Positions 5,721 to 6,353 of a stretch of 6,353 bases of DNA are shown here, piece after piece. The notes under the pieces were generated by a model. The model saw nothing but the letters and a program-made list of their open reading frames with translations, was not told the DNA's origin and did not search any database. The position numbers were made by a program, and so were the translations under genes. The stretch is from Actinomycetota bacterium (GTDB lineage: Bacteria > Actinomycetota > Acidimicrobiia > IMCC26256). The stretch is from assembly GCA_009702955.1 (NCBI GenBank), contig WLHA01000077.1, forward strand, positions 1-6,353. Direction: 5' to 3'. Numbering within the stretch: position 1 is the stretch's first letter; each line of letters opens with the position of its first letter.

Positions 5721-5755
5721 GTCCAACTGCTGTGCAAGCCGTGTTCGGCAAGGAC
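5721..5755 (+). other. Possible stem-loop in the 5' leader of the exported gene
   Basis: GTCC (5721-5724) can pair with GGAC (5752-5755), enclosing GCCG-TGTT-CGGC (5738-5749). The structure would end 5 nt before the GAGGAG ribosome site. Each stem is only 4 bp, so support is weak. Confidence 0.25.
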
Positions 5756-5760
5756 CAACC

Positions 5761-5766
5761 GAGGAG
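5761..5766 (+). promoter_or_regulatory. Strong Shine-Dalgarno of the leader ORF
   Basis: GAGGAG lies 7 nt before the ATG at 5774, an ideal spacing. It is the strongest ribosome site in the window. It is 36 nt from the ATG at 5803, too far to serve that start directly. Confidence 0.65.
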
Positions 5767-5773
5767 ACGAGCA

Positions 5774-5806
5774 ATGCGCTCCGATCAGAGGACGGCCCCC
5801 AAATGA
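5774..5806 (+). CDS. Ten-residue leader peptide overlapping the next start (ATGA)
   Basis: The mini-ORF encodes MRSDQRTAPK and stops at TGA 5804-5806. That stop overlaps the ATG (5803-5805) of the exported coiled-coil gene as ATGA. The mini-ORF has a good ribosome site, whereas the downstream ATG has none (GGCCCCCAA precedes it). I infer translational coupling: ribosomes finish the leader and restart on the main gene. The peptide has no runs of one amino acid that would suggest attenuation. The alternative is a single-base sequencing error; with one, the leader would be read into the main frame as a basic N-terminal extension of the signal peptide. Confidence 0.5.
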   Translation: MRSDQRTAPK

Positions 5807-6353
5807 GCTTAAGAAAATCGATAACACCATTCATCGCAACTCTCCTCTCAGCCTCCATCGGCTTCGCTGGGGTTGCAGGTAGCGCTCCCGTCGACAGCAA
5901 GCGTCGCCAAGCAGCAGCGCTTGAGGCATCAATTGCCGCCAATGGCGCCCGGACCAACATCCTCTCTGAGCGCCTCAACGGCGCTCGCCTCCGGGTAGCA
6001 GAGGCTCAGGCAGGCATCGCAGAGGCTCAGCGACGGACCGATGAGGCTCAGGCGCAGACCACCCGCATAACTGGCCTCCTCTCGAGCCGAGCCTCGACCA
6101 TCTACAAGGGCGCCACTACAGGAACCCCGCTTCGTGCAACAAACGTTAAGAAGATCAACGAGCTCGGTATCCGCTCAAAATACGCGGCCGCCGCAGCGGA
6201 GCACGATGGCGCTCTCCTTGAGAACCTCCAGCGCGCACGCGAGGAACTAGCCGTTCAGCGCGCCGAGCTCGAGCGCCAGAAAGCCGCCGCTGCAGCTCAG
6301 CGAGATGCTGTAGCTAGTGCCCAAGCTCAGGTCACGGCAGCAAATGCCGAGCA
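5803..6353 (+). CDS. Exported coiled-coil protein, probable N-terminus of a cell-wall hydrolase, 3' truncated
   Basis: The frame runs off the right edge (183 complete codons). It starts with a typical Sec signal peptide: Arg/Lys near the start (MSLRKS), a hydrophobic core (residues 7-26, ITPFIATLLSASIGFAGVAG) and a likely cleavage after SA at about residue 28. The mature part is Ala/Glu/Gln/Arg-rich and strongly helical, with almost no bulky hydrophobics. Three heptads share an identical EAQ core, AEAQAGI-AEAQRRT-DEAQAQT (residues 66-86). A less charged break follows (SSRASTIYKGATTGTPLRA, about 93-111), then a second long helix. This resembles the coiled-coil N-terminal regions of secreted actinobacterial peptidoglycan hydrolases or their activators (NlpC/P60, M23 or transglycosylase C-termini). 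The catalytic domain, if any, is outside the window, so the enzyme type is inference. Translation is probably coupled to the leader ORF. Confidence 0.7.
   Translation, partial: MSLRKSITPFIATLLSASIGFAGVAGSAPVDSKRRQAAALEASIAANGARTNILSERLNGARLRVAEAQAGIAEAQRRTDEAQAQTTRITGLLSSRASTIYKGATTGTPLRATNVKKINELGIRSKYAAAAAEHDGALLENLQRAREELAVQRAELERQKAAAAAQRDAVASAQAQVTAANAE

Noticed and set aside
5721..5773. c-di-AMP (ydaO-type) riboswitch upstream of a cell-wall gene
   Set aside because: Such switches are known upstream of actinobacterial cell-wall hydrolase genes, but the conserved GC-rich blocks and stem layout I would expect are not seen here.
5719..5802. In-frame TTG upstream start for the exported protein
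   Set aside because: It would put about 28 uncharacteristic residues before a standard signal peptide and has no ribosome site at the right distance.
5682..5978. 98-codon minus-strand open frame at the exported gene's start
   Set aside because: It is antisense to the signal peptide and AT-rich promoter region; its product has no plausible domain, and the plus-strand gene is well supported.

Overview
The window looks like chromosome from an actinobacterium, most likely of the class Acidimicrobiia or a relative. That placement is an inference. It rests on a methylsuccinyl-CoA dehydrogenase/malyl-CoA lyase pair of actinobacterial style, a secreted protein with a long Ser/Thr tail, a thioredoxin-fold protein of actinobacterial type, and start sites that mostly lack a Shine-Dalgarno sequence but carry a TANNNT hexamer 6-8 nt upstream (leaderless transcription). 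I see no tRNA, rRNA, transposase, integrase or CRISPR array.

Layout. Positions 1-852 (+) hold the 3' part of an SGNH/DUF459-type hydrolase that ends in nine Gly-X-Y triplets and a Thr/Ser tail. Positions 956-2596 (+) encode a 546-residue acyl-CoA dehydrogenase with the N-terminal extension typical of (2S)-methylsuccinyl-CoA dehydrogenase (mcd). Tail to tail with it, 2640-3581 (-) encodes an L-malyl-CoA/beta-methylmalyl-CoA lyase (mcl1). An 81-bp divergent spacer separates mcl1 from a metallo-beta-lactamase-fold hydrolase at 3663-4511 (+). This converges on a PPOX/split-barrel flavin- or F420-binding protein at 4536-4997 (-). That gene is in turn divergent from a thioredoxin-fold protein without a CXXC motif at 5087-5533 (+). 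A structured, repeat-rich 269-bp spacer follows. The window ends inside an exported coiled-coil protein (5803 to the right edge), probably the N-terminal part of a cell-wall enzyme.

How the genes relate. Mcd and Mcl1 catalyse two late steps of the ethylmalonyl-CoA pathway of acetyl-CoA assimilation: methylsuccinyl-CoA to mesaconyl-CoA, and beta-methylmalyl-CoA to glyoxylate plus propionyl-CoA. The hydratase between them (mch) and the upstream enzymes (ccr, ecm) are not in the window, so the pathway is implied, not shown. The MBL, PPOX and thioredoxin-fold genes have no demonstrable link to it; neighbouring genes alternate in direction, so this is mostly a run of single-gene transcription units.

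The most interesting non-coding signals are: a 10-codon leader ORF with a strong Shine-Dalgarno that overlaps the exported coiled-coil gene by ATGA; a nested inverted repeat at 5558-5601; a set of short tandem duplications limited to gene ends and spacers; and the recurring leaderless-promoter spacing. I found no convincing new multi-gene system.
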